Origin: a virus
DNA length: 20,246 bases
Direction: 5' to 3' (one strand)
Virus record (IMG/VR): IMGVR_UViG_3300046655_000056
Coordinates: 1-20,246 of that record
Position numbers and translations under genes: made by a program. This document shows, in pieces, positions 1 through 6,030 of this stretch (position 1 is the first letter of the stretch; the number at the start of each line of letters is the position of its first letter). Below the pieces are notes generated by a model, which saw nothing but the letters and a program-made list of their open reading frames with translations, had not been told where the DNA came from and made no database searches.

Positions 1-103
1 TGCTGGCGAACAAATAGCAGTAGGTTGGAATACTGTTTATATGCCGCATACTACCGATGACCATGAAGGCGCAACTGTGTTTTCAGCAAAGTTAATAGGA
101 TAG
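1..103 (+). CDS. C-terminal end of a tail-fibre or structural protein (partial)
   Basis: An open frame enters from the left edge in frame 2 and stops at the TAG at 101-103, giving the last 33 residues (AGEQIAVGWNTVYMPHTTDD and 13 more). The fragment is too short to assign to a family. Its place just before a fibre-like protein, the holin genes and the terminase matches the tail-fibre end of the T7 late region, so a fibre or tail-tip protein is the best guess. An AGGAGA lies in and after its stop codon and serves the next gene 9 bases downstream. Confidence 0.6.
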   Translation, partial: AGEQIAVGWNTVYMPHTTDDHEGATVFSAKLIG

Positions 104-112
104 GAGACTGAC

Positions 113-637
113 ATGGCACTAACAAAATTAAACAATCAGTCTCTGTCTGCTGTGACATCGGCTGGCTTGCCTAGTGGCTCTGTGTTGCAGGTGGTTAGTA
201 CAGCAAAAACCGATACCTTTACTACTACAAGTAACTCTTTTTCAGATGTTACAGGATTAACGGCAACTATAACCCCATCTTCTACTTCAAGCAAAATTTT
301 AGTTTTAGTGTCAACAAATGCTGGAACTAATCCAAGTGGTGTAGCTGAGTTTAAGTTATTAAGAGGTAGCACTGAAATTTTACTTGCAGACTCTGCTAGT
401 AATCGTAGCCAAACAACTTTTACTCTTTATACAGGCAGTGGCAACAATGGTGCGGCTGGTGTAGGAATGAATTTTTTGGATAGTCCAAACACTACCAGTG
501 CAACAACGTACAAAATAACAATGCGTTCAAATACAAACGGTCAGATTGTCGGTGTAAATAGAACGCAAGATGATGCAGACGGTTCTTCAACTTCTAGAGG
601 AGCTTCTACAATTACACTCATGGAGATTGCAGGGTGA
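113..637 (+). CDS. Tail-fibre-like / receptor-side structural protein, 174 aa
   Basis: The start is preceded by AGGAGA at 102-107. The protein is rich in Ser, Thr, Gly and Asn and predicted to be beta-rich, with no membrane segment. Its N-terminus (MALTKLNNQSLSAVTSAGLP, then SGSVLQVV) resembles small fibre-like or virion-surface proteins that I recognise from many marine phages, where a short N-terminal adaptor precedes a beta-sandwich. Position after the end of a larger late gene and before a gp17.5-like holin supports a tail-tip role. Its exact job (adhesin, fibre cap or decoration) cannot be read from the sequence. The next gene starts by GTGA overlap with its stop. Confidence 0.6.
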   Translation: MALTKLNNQSLSAVTSAGLPSGSVLQVVSTAKTDTFTTTSNSFSDVTGLTATITPSSTSSKILVLVSTNAGTNPSGVAEFKLLRGSTEILLADSASNRSQTTFTLYTGSGNNGAAGVGMNFLDSPNTTSATTYKITMRSNTNGQIVGVNRTQDDADGSSTSRGASTITLMEIAG

Positions 638-783
638 ACCAGAACGATATAATGCTTGCTGGTGGCGGTTTGACTGCACCCCTGTGGCTACCTACTCTTA
701 ACCAGTGGGTAGCTTTGGTAGTGGGGGTTATGTCCATCTGCTACTTAAGCTTTAAAATATATAAAATGTGGAAGGATAAGTAA
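634..783 (+). CDS. T7 gp17.5-like holin candidate, 49 aa, GTG start
   Basis: A 49-residue frame starts at GTG 634, overlapping the preceding TGA (GTGA), and stops at TAA 781-783. It has one hydrophobic segment at about residues 25-41 and a basic tail ending in KMWKDK. The stretch LNQW before the membrane segment and the charged, Trp-containing tail resemble T7 holin gp17.5 (LNEW, membrane segment, basic tail). The gene sits directly after the fibre genes, as 17.5 follows 17 in T7. A holin would open the inner membrane to let the lysozyme reach the wall. The family link is by eye on a very short protein. A second holin-like gene lies at 1621-1980. Confidence 0.6.
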   Translation: MNQNDIMLAGGGLTAPLWLPTLNQWVALVVGVMSICYLSFKIYKMWKDK

Positions 784-956
784 TGGCTTATCAAGGACAA
801 ACTAAACCAATGGGCTTTGGCGAAGCTTATCAAATTGCCAAAGGTGGTATTCTTAGTATGTTAGGTATTAAGAAAAAGAAAGTTAAGCGTAGTGGTACTC
901 GCTCTGGTACGTCACCTAACCAACAACCTATGGAAAACATCAGACGAACTAACTAG
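783..956 (+). CDS. Small basic hypothetical protein, 57 aa
   Basis: ATG 783 overlaps the stop of the preceding gene by one base (TAATG). The product has a central lysine run (KKKKVKR at residues 30-36) and a polar tail, with no membrane segment. I do not recognise a family. The tight coupling on both sides, with an AGGAGA following its stop for the next gene, supports it as a real gene of the late lysis/tail block. Confidence 0.65.
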   Translation: MAYQGQTKPMGFGEAYQIAKGGILSMLGIKKKKVKRSGTRSGTSPNQQPMENIRRTN

Positions 957-964
957 GAGAGTAT

Positions 965-1423
965 ATGCTGGCTGAATTAGCAGCCTGTAATGCCGCCTTT
1001 GCTGTAATAAAACAAACTCTAGCCAACGGACGTGAACTAGCAGACTGTGGGAGAGCTATCTCAGACTTTGTTACAGCGAAGGATACTCTTCAGAAAAAAG
1101 CTCATAAAAAGAAAAACTCGTTCTGGACTAAAGTAGGCGGTAGTGCTGGTGAAGACTTAGAAGAGTTTATGGCACTTGAGAAAGTACGTAAACAAGAAGA
1201 CCAGTTACGTGAAGCTATGCAGCTTTATGGACGTGCTGGCCTTTGGCAAGATTGGATTAAGTTTCAAGCTGAAGCAAGAAAACGTAGACAGTTAGAACAA
1301 GAAGAAAGAATAAGAAAACGTAAGCAGCTAATAGAAATACTAACCATAGCAGCCCTCACTATACTTGGGGGAGCGTTAGTAGTTTACTTTGCTTTCGTCT
1401 ATTATCTAGCAACGAGAGGATAA
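965..1423 (+). CDS. Membrane-anchored late protein with C-terminal TM segment, 152 aa
   Basis: The start follows AGGAGAGT at 955-962. Residues 1-45 form an Ala-rich helical region. Residues 80-122 are highly charged and helical, probably coiled-coil (KRRQLEQEERIRKRKQ). A hydrophobic segment at about 124-147 ends the protein. I recognise this as a conserved late-region protein of many marine phages with no known function. A long cytoplasmic or virion-side helical part with a C-terminal anchor could fit a role in lysis or in virion-membrane contact, but it does not have the N-terminal anchor of a classical i-spanin. Confidence 0.7.
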   Translation: MLAELAACNAAFAVIKQTLANGRELADCGRAISDFVTAKDTLQKKAHKKKNSFWTKVGGSAGEDLEEFMALEKVRKQEDQLREAMQLYGRAGLWQDWIKFQAEARKRRQLEQEERIRKRKQLIEILTIAALTILGGALVVYFAFVYYLATRG

Positions 1424-1426
1424 GAT

Positions 1427-1624
1427 ATGTTTAAAGCTATCGTATTTGCCTGTATGATACAGTCACCTGAGGAATGTTTACAATTAGATGACACTTGGGG
1501 TCTTAGACCTACTAAAGTACAGTGTGAGGCACGTATAAAAGAAATGATAGGTAGTGTAAAGTTTGTTATACCTGACTACGAAATAGTAGGTGCTAAGTGT
1601 GAGAAGATAGGAACAATGACATGA
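1427..1624 (+). CDS. Conserved small hypothetical protein with four cysteines, 65 aa
   Basis: The start lies 4 bases after the previous stop, with GAGAGGAT upstream. The N-terminus (MFKAIVFACM) is mildly hydrophobic. Cys residues at about 9, 17, 33 and 58 could form disulfides if exported. I recognise the general pattern as a small protein found in late regions of marine podophages and myophages, with no assigned function. The stop overlaps the next start (ATGA). Confidence 0.65.
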   Translation: MFKAIVFACMIQSPEECLQLDDTWGLRPTKVQCEARIKEMIGSVKFVIPDYEIVGAKCEKIGTMT

Positions 1625-1980
1625 TACCTATACTAATGAAATTATTTGGAAGTAAGGATGTAATCCAGCAGGGCATCAAGCTCATAGATGACATCCATAC
1701 CTCTACCGAAGAAGAGGTTATCGTTAAGTCTAAGGCTAAAACAGACCTACTGGCGGCTTACGCTCCTTACAAGCTAGCACAACGCTACCTAGCACTAATG
1801 TTTACAGTTACTTTTCTAGTATGTTTTTCTATTACAATGAGTATGACATTAGCTGGCAAGGGTGATACCGAAGCAGTTAAGAGTGTCTTAAACGAGTTCT
1901 GGATTGGCGAGATTATGCTAGTAATTGTAGGTTTTTACTTTGGTGGGGGATTGGCAGCTTCTATTAAGGAAAAGAAATAA
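1621..1980 (+). CDS. Holin-like membrane protein (3TM gene-transfer-agent type), 119 aa
   Basis: ATG 1621 overlaps the preceding TGA. The protein has an amphipathic N-terminal half (residues 1-50) followed by two clear membrane segments at about 57-77 and 94-114, and ends in a basic tail. This layout and the AYAPYKLAQRYLALMF stretch look like the holin family first described from gene transfer agents (the 3TM holin family). It stands four genes after a separate gp17.5-like holin candidate, so one of the two may be an antiholin or a pinholin partner. Function is inferred from architecture and from position upstream of the lysozyme. Confidence 0.7.
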   Translation: MIPILMKLFGSKDVIQQGIKLIDDIHTSTEEEVIVKSKAKTDLLAAYAPYKLAQRYLALMFTVTFLVCFSITMSMTLAGKGDTEAVKSVLNEFWIGEIMLVIVGFYFGGGLAASIKEKK

Positions 1981-2082
1981 TTGGAACTGACGTATATTGA
2001 ACTAATTATACACCTGCTAGTATTGACAGGTGTGTGGATAAATACAGCAATCAACATAGTACATAGGATAAATTCAAAATGA
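1981..2082 (+). CDS. Putative 33-aa membrane peptide, TTG start
   Basis: A short frame begins with TTG immediately after the TAA at 1978-1980, with AAGGA upstream at a usable distance, and ends with TGA at 2080-2082 in an ATGA overlap with the next gene. It encodes a peptide with a hydrophobic stretch of roughly 20 residues (IELIIHLLVLTGVWINTAIN). It fills an otherwise empty gap between two coupled genes, which is the main support. It may be a tiny lysis-accessory membrane protein. The unusual start keeps confidence low. Confidence 0.4.
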   Translation: MELTYIELIIHLLVLTGVWINTAINIVHRINSK

Positions 2083-2225
2083 GCTTATACGAAAACATTA
2101 ACAAGCGTAAGAAGGCTGGTACTAGCCGTCCTAAGGGTAAGTCAACAATTTCTGACAAGTCGTATGCTAACATGAAGGCTGGGTTTCCTAAGAAAAACAC
2201 AAGTAAATACAAGAAGAAAGCATGA
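2079..2225 (+). CDS. Small basic conserved protein, 48 aa
   Basis: ATG 2079 overlaps the preceding TGA, and its own TGA overlaps the lysozyme start (ATGA at 2222). The peptide is strongly basic (MSLYENINKRKKAG, then repeated lysine clusters, ending KYKKKA). I recognise near-identical openings in small proteins next to lysis or terminase genes in T7-like marine phages; their function is unknown. High charge suggests nucleic-acid or membrane-surface binding, which is inference only. Confidence 0.7.
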   Translation: MSLYENINKRKKAGTSRPKGKSTISDKSYANMKAGFPKKNTSKYKKKA

Positions 2226-2635
2226 CAAAGCTAATAGAGCAGTTGAAGCGGCACGAGGGTGTCAAACTTAAACCTTATTTCTGTACGCAGGGCAAATGTA
2301 CTATCGGTGTTGGAAGAAACTTAGACGATGTTGGTATAACAGAGAAAGAAGCAGAGATGCTTCTGGAACACGACATACAAGAGGCAGTGACACAACTGAC
2401 ACGCAGGTTTGCGTGGACGAAAGACCTAGACGAGGTACGTTTCGCAGCCCTTATCAACTTCACCTTCAACGTAGGGATAGGGACAGTAGCAAAGTTCGTA
2501 AACGCAATGGCTCTGCTAAAGGACGGAAAGTACGATATGGCGGCAGAGGAGTTTCTACAGAGTAGGTGGGCTAAACAAGTAGGCCACCGTGCAGTAGAAG
2601 TCACTGAGCAGATACGTACAGGAGAGTGGCAATGA
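2222..2635 (+). CDS. T4-type lysozyme (GH24 muramidase endolysin), 137 aa
   Basis: This enzyme hydrolyses the glycan strands of peptidoglycan at lysis. The active-site region is clear: RHEG with Glu12, Thr27 in TIGVG, and later the family's AALINFTFNVG and SRWAKQVGHRA stretches. Compared with T4 lysozyme (Glu11, Asp20, Thr26), the Asp position is Cys21 here. The E-8-D/C-5-T spacing is a known variant of the family triad. There is no obvious signal-anchor segment, so it should be soluble and need a holin. The start overlaps the preceding stop, and its TGA overlaps the small terminase start (ATGA at 2632). T7 itself uses an amidase placed elsewhere, so this is a different lysis module in the late block. 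Confidence 0.93.
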   Translation: MTKLIEQLKRHEGVKLKPYFCTQGKCTIGVGRNLDDVGITEKEAEMLLEHDIQEAVTQLTRRFAWTKDLDEVRFAALINFTFNVGIGTVAKFVNAMALLKDGKYDMAAEEFLQSRWAKQVGHRAVEVTEQIRTGEWQ

Positions 2636-2847
2636 GTAAAAAAGAACTGATAGACAATTTGCACGATGCTGTAACACAGGACTTGCTACTACGAGTACGT
2701 AGTGGCGAGGCCACAGCGTCTGAGTTGTCAGTAGCTGTCAAGTTTCTAAAAGACAATGGTGCTAGTCTTGACGCTATCATGGCAGAAAGTCCTATGGACA
2801 ACCTGTTAAAGGACTTACCCTTTGAGGTAGCGGAGAGTGTACAATGA
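2632..2847 (+). CDS. terS: Terminase small subunit candidate (T7 gp18-like), 71 aa
   Basis: I place the start at the ATGA junction at 2632, with GGAGAGTGG upstream; an in-frame ATG at 2626 would add two residues. The protein is short, acidic and helical (MSKKELIDNLHDAVTQDLLL, then a SELSVAVKFLKDNGAS stretch), as in T7-like small terminase subunits, which recognise the concatemer and deliver it to the large subunit. It lies just two genes before the large terminase. T7 gp18 is 89 residues. The family match is by size, helix-rich sequence and position. Confidence 0.75.
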   Translation: MSKKELIDNLHDAVTQDLLLRVRSGEATASELSVAVKFLKDNGASLDAIMAESPMDNLLKDLPFEVAESVQ

Positions 2848-3155
2848 GAGGACATAACGCTAGTCTAACATCTAAGAATGTCACGCTACCTGCTGACCAA
2901 TCTTGGGTAAAGCTTTTAGATGATAACGCTAGTCGTATGTATCTAGTAATACAGAATGACCACGATAACCACGCTATTACTATAGGCTTTAGTAATAACA
3001 CTACTGCACCTACTACTGGACTAAACTTAAAAGGTTCTGCACAAGTAGGAGATAAGGATGCTACGTGGGAGTTCTCAGTAGCACCTATTAACGCTGTGTG
3101 GGCAAAGGTAAACGACAACCATGCACATGATATAGAAGTTATATATGATGACTAA
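2844..3155 (+). CDS. Unknown beta-rich protein between terminase subunits, 103 aa
   Basis: ATG 2844 overlaps the TGA of the small terminase gene. The sequence alternates hydrophobic and polar residues, with many Asn, Asp and Thr (VTLPADQSWVKLLDDNASRM, AITIGFSNNTTAPTTG). This suggests a compact beta-sandwich such as a decoration, collar or tail component, and there is no signal or membrane segment. No family is recognised. The stop overlaps the terminase large subunit start by a few bases. Confidence 0.7.
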   Translation: MRGHNASLTSKNVTLPADQSWVKLLDDNASRMYLVIQNDHDNHAITIGFSNNTTAPTTGLNLKGSAQVGDKDATWEFSVAPINAVWAKVNDNHAHDIEVIYDD

Positions 3156-4824
3156 CATTCCAGAGCCACTACACGACTTTAGGAACTTTACATACTTAGT
3201 ATGGCAACACTTAGGTCTGCCAGAGCCTACACCTGTGCAGTACGATATTGCACACTACCTACAGACAAGTCCCAAGCGTAGTATTATTGAGGCGTTTCGG
3301 GGTGTAGGTAAGTCCTACATTACTGCTGCATACGTGGTACATCAGCTATTGCTAGACCCACAGTTAAAGTTTATGGTTGTCTCAGCATCTAAAGCACGTG
3401 CTGATGACTTCTCTACCTTTACGCAGCGTATTATCACAGAACTGCCTATATGTCAACACCTGATTGCTAAAGATGGACAACGGTGGTCTAAGATTGCCTT
3501 TGATGTTGCACCAGCTAAAGCATCTGGTAGCCCCTCTGTAAAGAGTGTGGGTGTTACTGGACAGCTTACAGGTTCTCGTGCTGACATTATCATTGCAGAT
3601 GACGTAGAAGTACCTAATAACTCCATGACACACATGATGCGAGAGAAGCTTGCAGAAACTGTCAAAGAGTTTGACGCTGTTCTCAAGCCTGACGGTAAGA
3701 TTATCTACTTGGGTACACCTCAGAATGAGATGAGCTTGTACAACGTACTACTATCTCGTGGTTATGACATGAGAGTGTGGCCTGCTAGGTATCCTACCCT
3801 AGAACGCTCTGAGAAGGCGTATGGTGGCCGTCTTGCTCCTTTGCTATATGAGGCACTACAGGACGAAGGAACAGCACTGTACGGGCTTCCTACGGACGCT
3901 AAACGCTTTGATGACGAAGACCTACTAGAAAGAGAGCTAAGTTATGGTAGAAGTGGTTTTGCTTTGCAGTTTATGTTGGATACTTCACTTTCTGATGCGA
4001 ACAAGTACCCACTTAAGCTATCCGACTTACTGGTAATGTCGTGTGACAAGGATACAGCACCTGAGAAGATAGTGTATGGCATTATGAAGCCTGTAACAGA
4101 ACTGCCTAACGTAGGTCTGAGTGGTGATAAGTTCTACGCACCAGAGGATACAGTAGGTAGAGCTAAGTATACTGGCTCAGTACTCGCTATTGACCCTTCT
4201 GGTAGAGGTAGCGATGAGACAGCCTACGCAGTTGTAAAGATGTTAAACGGTTTTCTGTATGTTGTAGACTGTGGCGGTGTTGAGGGTGGATACTCTGACT
4301 CCACGTTACAACACTTAACAGACCTAGCAAAGATACACAGCGTAAACATGGTACTCATTGAGAGTAACTTTGGTGACGGTATGTTTACTGAGCTACTCAA
4401 GCCGTACATGCTTAAGACATACCCATGCAGTATGGAAGAGGTAAGACATAATACACAGAAGGAAAGTCGTATCATCGACACGCTAGAGCCTGTTATGAAC
4501 CAGCACAGGTTGGTGATAGACCCTAAGGTAGTACAGAAGGACTACGACAGTGTGCAGCACATGCCACCTGATAAGGGTGTTAAGTACATGCTTACCTATC
4601 AGATGACTAGGATTATGAAGGTACGTGGTGCATTGGCTCACGATGATAGACTTGATGTACTCGCTATGGCTGTGCAGTACTGGGTAGACCAGATGGCAGC
4701 AGACGCTGACAGTGAGATACAGATACGTAGAGATGATTTACTAGATGCAGAACTAGATAAGTTCATGTCAAACCTTAACTTTGGTGTAAGTTCTAGTGAA
4801 CCTTCTGGGTGGATAGAAGTCTAA
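3145..4824 (+). CDS. terL: Terminase large subunit (T7 gp19-like), 559 aa
   Basis: This is the ATP-driven motor and nuclease that cuts the concatemer and packages DNA through the portal. The ATPase domain has Walker A FRGVGKS at residues 51-57, Walker B ADIIIADDVE at 146-155 and the coupling motif IYLGTPQNE at 187-195. The C-terminal RNase H-fold nuclease has Asp350 in VLAIDPSGRG and a later acidic site in HDDRLDVLAMA. The length is close to T7 gp19 (586 aa). The start may be at 3145 or at the second ATG, 3148. The stop codon TAA 4822-4824 lies inside a repeated promoter-like word. It closes the late gene block before a gene-free gap, as gene 19 does in T7. Confidence 0.95.
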   Translation: MMTNIPEPLHDFRNFTYLVWQHLGLPEPTPVQYDIAHYLQTSPKRSIIEAFRGVGKSYITAAYVVHQLLLDPQLKFMVVSASKARADDFSTFTQRIITELPICQHLIAKDGQRWSKIAFDVAPAKASGSPSVKSVGVTGQLTGSRADIIIADDVEVPNNSMTHMMREKLAETVKEFDAVLKPDGKIIYLGTPQNEMSLYNVLLSRGYDMRVWPARYPTLERSEKAYGGRLAPLLYEALQDEGTALYGLPTDAKRFDDEDLLERELSYGRSGFALQFMLDTSLSDANKYPLKLSDLLVMSCDKDTAPEKIVYGIMKPVTELPNVGLSGDKFYAPEDTVGRAKYTGSVLAIDPSGRGSDETAYAVVKMLNGFLYVVDCGGVEGGYSDSTLQHLTDLAKIHSVNMVLIESNFGDGMFTELLKPYMLKTYPCSMEEVRHNTQKESRIIDTLEPVMNQHRLVIDPKVVQKDYDSVQHMPPDKGVKYMLTYQMTRIMKVRGALAHDDRLDVLAMAVQYWVDQMAADADSEIQIRRDDLLDAELDKFMSNLNFGVSSSEPSGWIEV

Positions 4825-4845
4825 AGTTACATCCTAAGGGGAAAG
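4820..4845 (+). promoter_or_regulatory. Putative phage-RNAP promoter, copy 1 (after terL)
   Basis: The word CTAAAGTTACATC at 4821-4833 overlaps the terL stop. It is followed by CTAA and then GGGGAAAG from 4838, so 17 bases precede a G-initial purine start, the same geometry as T7 promoters. Identical 13-base words occur at 11192 and 19763. This copy has the position of T7's terminal promoters beyond gene 19. The assignment is inferred from repetition and position. Confidence 0.65.
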
Positions 4846-4881
4846 ATTAAACTATTACATAGTATAGTATGTAGAACATGT

Positions 4882-4914
4882 TATAGTATGTAGTACATTG
4901 TTGTACATACTATA
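4882..4914 (+). repeat. Inverted repeat / operator-like hairpin
   Basis: TATAGTATGTA at 4882-4892 is the exact reverse complement of TACATACTATA at 4904-4914. A nested GTACA-TTGT-TGTAC pairing is also possible. There is no U-rich tail, so it is not a standard terminator. The right arm recurs at 8707-8717 in the RNA polymerase leader. It is probably a protein-binding site or a cruciform. Confidence 0.6.
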
Positions 4915-5034
4915 CACTACTCGTAGTAATAAGTAAAGAAAATACTACATAGTAGGGTATAGTATGTTAAACAATGCTTATGTGATGGTTAGATTTGTGT
5001 GACATAATTGTGACAGGGTGTATTGGGTGTAAAA

Positions 5035-5064
5035 TTGTTAAAAAAATCTGAGAGGGTATATAAT
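5035..5064 (+). promoter_or_regulatory. Candidate sigma70 early promoter A
   Basis: TTGTTA at 5035-5040 and a perfect TATAAT at 5059-5064 are separated by 18 bases. It faces the early genes from within the gene-free gap, where host RNA polymerase promoters are expected in a T7-like genome. Confidence 0.5.
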
Positions 5065-5105
5065 AATAGTAGAACGCGCGATCCCCCTTAAAGGTACGTG
5101 TTCCA

Positions 5106-5206
5106 TTGTAGCACATTTTCTACATGTTGTCAATGTCAAACATTTGACGCAGCTTTTGTGCTACATTGTGCCACATCTGCAACATGTGTGACATATTTGC
5201 AACATC
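5106..5206. repeat. Cluster of ACAT-containing repeats and inverted repeats
   Basis: After an isolated TGTAGCACAT at 5107-5116, five ACAT words end at 5166, 5176, 5185, 5194 and 5205, at 9-11 base intervals, in units such as TGTGCTACAT and TGTGCCACAT. TGTAGCACA (5107-5115) and TGTGCTACA (5157-5165) are exact inverted copies. ACATGTTG and CAACATGT form another inverted pair, and GTCAAA-CA-TTTGAC lies between. Helically phased repeats suggest a multi-site protein-binding region or an origin or packaging element; the function is unknown. Confidence 0.5.
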
Positions 5207-5454
5207 TGTCTGTCTCTCTCTATCTATTTTTTCCTTTTACTATATAATGCCCAAACTTTTTATAAATTATTTTCATTTTTATTCATTTTTTTTCTTGATT
5301 ATCTTTTTTACTTATGCTTTAATAATATTATCGAAAGGGATACAGTGTTAGCGCATATTCGATACAGTCAAAAGAAAGCGCATAAGAGATACGTTCAACC
5401 TTGCTAGACAATAAGACAGAATAAAGAATACCGAATACAAAGTTAAAAAAGTTA

Positions 5455-5483
5455 TTGACAAGATAAGACAGTAAGAGTAAAGT
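5455..5483 (+). promoter_or_regulatory. Candidate sigma70 early promoter B
   Basis: A perfect TTGACA at 5455-5460 is followed, after 17 bases, by TAAAGT at 5478-5483 (four of six consensus positions). It is correctly oriented and placed to transcribe the early block that starts at 5767, with the structured stretch at 5613-5760 forming the leader. Confidence 0.5.
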
Positions 5484-5663
5484 AAGAGAATAAGAGATAC
5501 GAAACTTCTAAAGTTTGCTAGCCGATGGGCTAATAATAAACAGAACCTATCTAGTAGTAAGTCCTACAATGTGATAGATACGAACCGCAAGGGGCGTCAA
5601 ATATACCTGCCTATCCTCAGGGGAGAGATTACACTACGGGATAAGCGGCTATGCACTGGGTGT

Positions 5664-5719
5664 AGCTAGGTGGATTAGGCGAAGCTAGGTGGAGTCCGAT
5701 AGCAAGGACAGAAGCCTAG
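5664..5719 (+). other. Structured 5' leader with duplicated arm
   Basis: AGCTAGGTGGA occurs twice (5664-5674 and 5683-5693). The second copy can pair CTAGG with CCTAG at 5715-5719 and enclose an inner GTCC-GGAC stem (5694-5709). The first copy could compete for the same 3' arm. There is no tRNA signature. It may be an mRNA leader structure or a small RNA. Confidence 0.35.
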
Positions 5720-5766
5720 TTGTTACAAGGTGCAATGGTGTACCTATAACGCTAGGAGTAGTAGCA

Positions 5767-5970
5767 ATGCAAACAACAACTATTAAACTATTTGGCAAGA
5801 CAGTAGCAACGTATGGCAAGCGCAAGCGTTTTGTAGAAAACCGTTTCGGTATGAAGCGAGGTTCTACATTCATGGGCTTACATATGGGCAAGACTAGCCA
5901 TTATCTGTCAATGCCAGTACTAGCCAAACGCAAGTTTGGAGGAGTGCAAGACATTGTAAATATCACTTGA
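5767..5970 (+). CDS. Early small basic protein, 67 aa
   Basis: I choose ATG 5767, which has the ribosome binding site AGGAGTAG at 5754-5761. The upstream in-frame extension to 5689 runs through the structured leader and is unlikely to be translated. The product is basic (TYGKRKRFVENRFGMKRGST, and AKRKFGG near the end), soluble, and of no recognised family. As the first gene after the control region it takes the place of T7's 0.3-type host-takeover genes. A role in inhibiting a host defence or host polymerase is possible but not shown. Confidence 0.65.
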   Translation: MQTTTIKLFGKTVATYGKRKRFVENRFGMKRGSTFMGLHMGKTSHYLSMPVLAKRKFGGVQDIVNIT

Positions 5971-5981
5971 CACTAGTAGGG

Positions 5982-6002
5982 CAACGATATATTGTATCGT
6001 TG
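5982..6002 (+). repeat. Hairpin between early genes
   Basis: CAACGATA (5982-5989) pairs with TATCGTTG (5995-6002) around a 5-base loop. No T-run follows, so it is not a typical intrinsic terminator. It lies 12 bases after one gene and about 15 bases before the next ribosome binding site, and may be an RNA stability or processing element. Confidence 0.45.
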
Positions 6003-6030
6003 TACCTTGTAACAACTAGGAGTAGACACT

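Larger units (their letters stand above)
4825..5766. other. Non-coding control region; likely contains the genome ends
   Basis: No convincing gene lies in these 942 bases. In T7-like phages the gap between the large terminase and the early genes holds the terminal repeat and early promoters, and this gap has the same neighbours. It contains a phage-type promoter at its left edge, a hairpin at 4882-4914, two sigma70-like promoters (5035-5064, 5455-5483), ACAT-phased repeats at 5106-5206, a T/C-rich tract at about 5206-5330, direct repeats (AGCGCATA at 5350 and 5377; ATAAGAGATACG at 5382 and 5490) and a structured leader at 5664-5719. Continuity across this region suggests that the assembly joined the terminal repeats. 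The exact ends cannot be seen. Confidence 0.7.

Noticed and set aside
5243-5248. Third TATAAT as a host promoter
   Set aside because: No acceptable -35 box lies 16-18 bases upstream, and it is inside a T-rich tract where such words arise easily.
5166-5351. 61-residue open frame in the control region
   Set aside because: It starts in the ACAT repeats, is built from Cys/Phe/Ile/Tyr-rich low-complexity sequence from a T-rich tract, and lacks a ribosome binding site.
4825-5766. tRNA, CRISPR array or integrase attachment site in the gap
   Set aside because: There is no tRNA T-arm signature, no regularly spaced identical repeats with unique spacers, and no integrase gene in the window.
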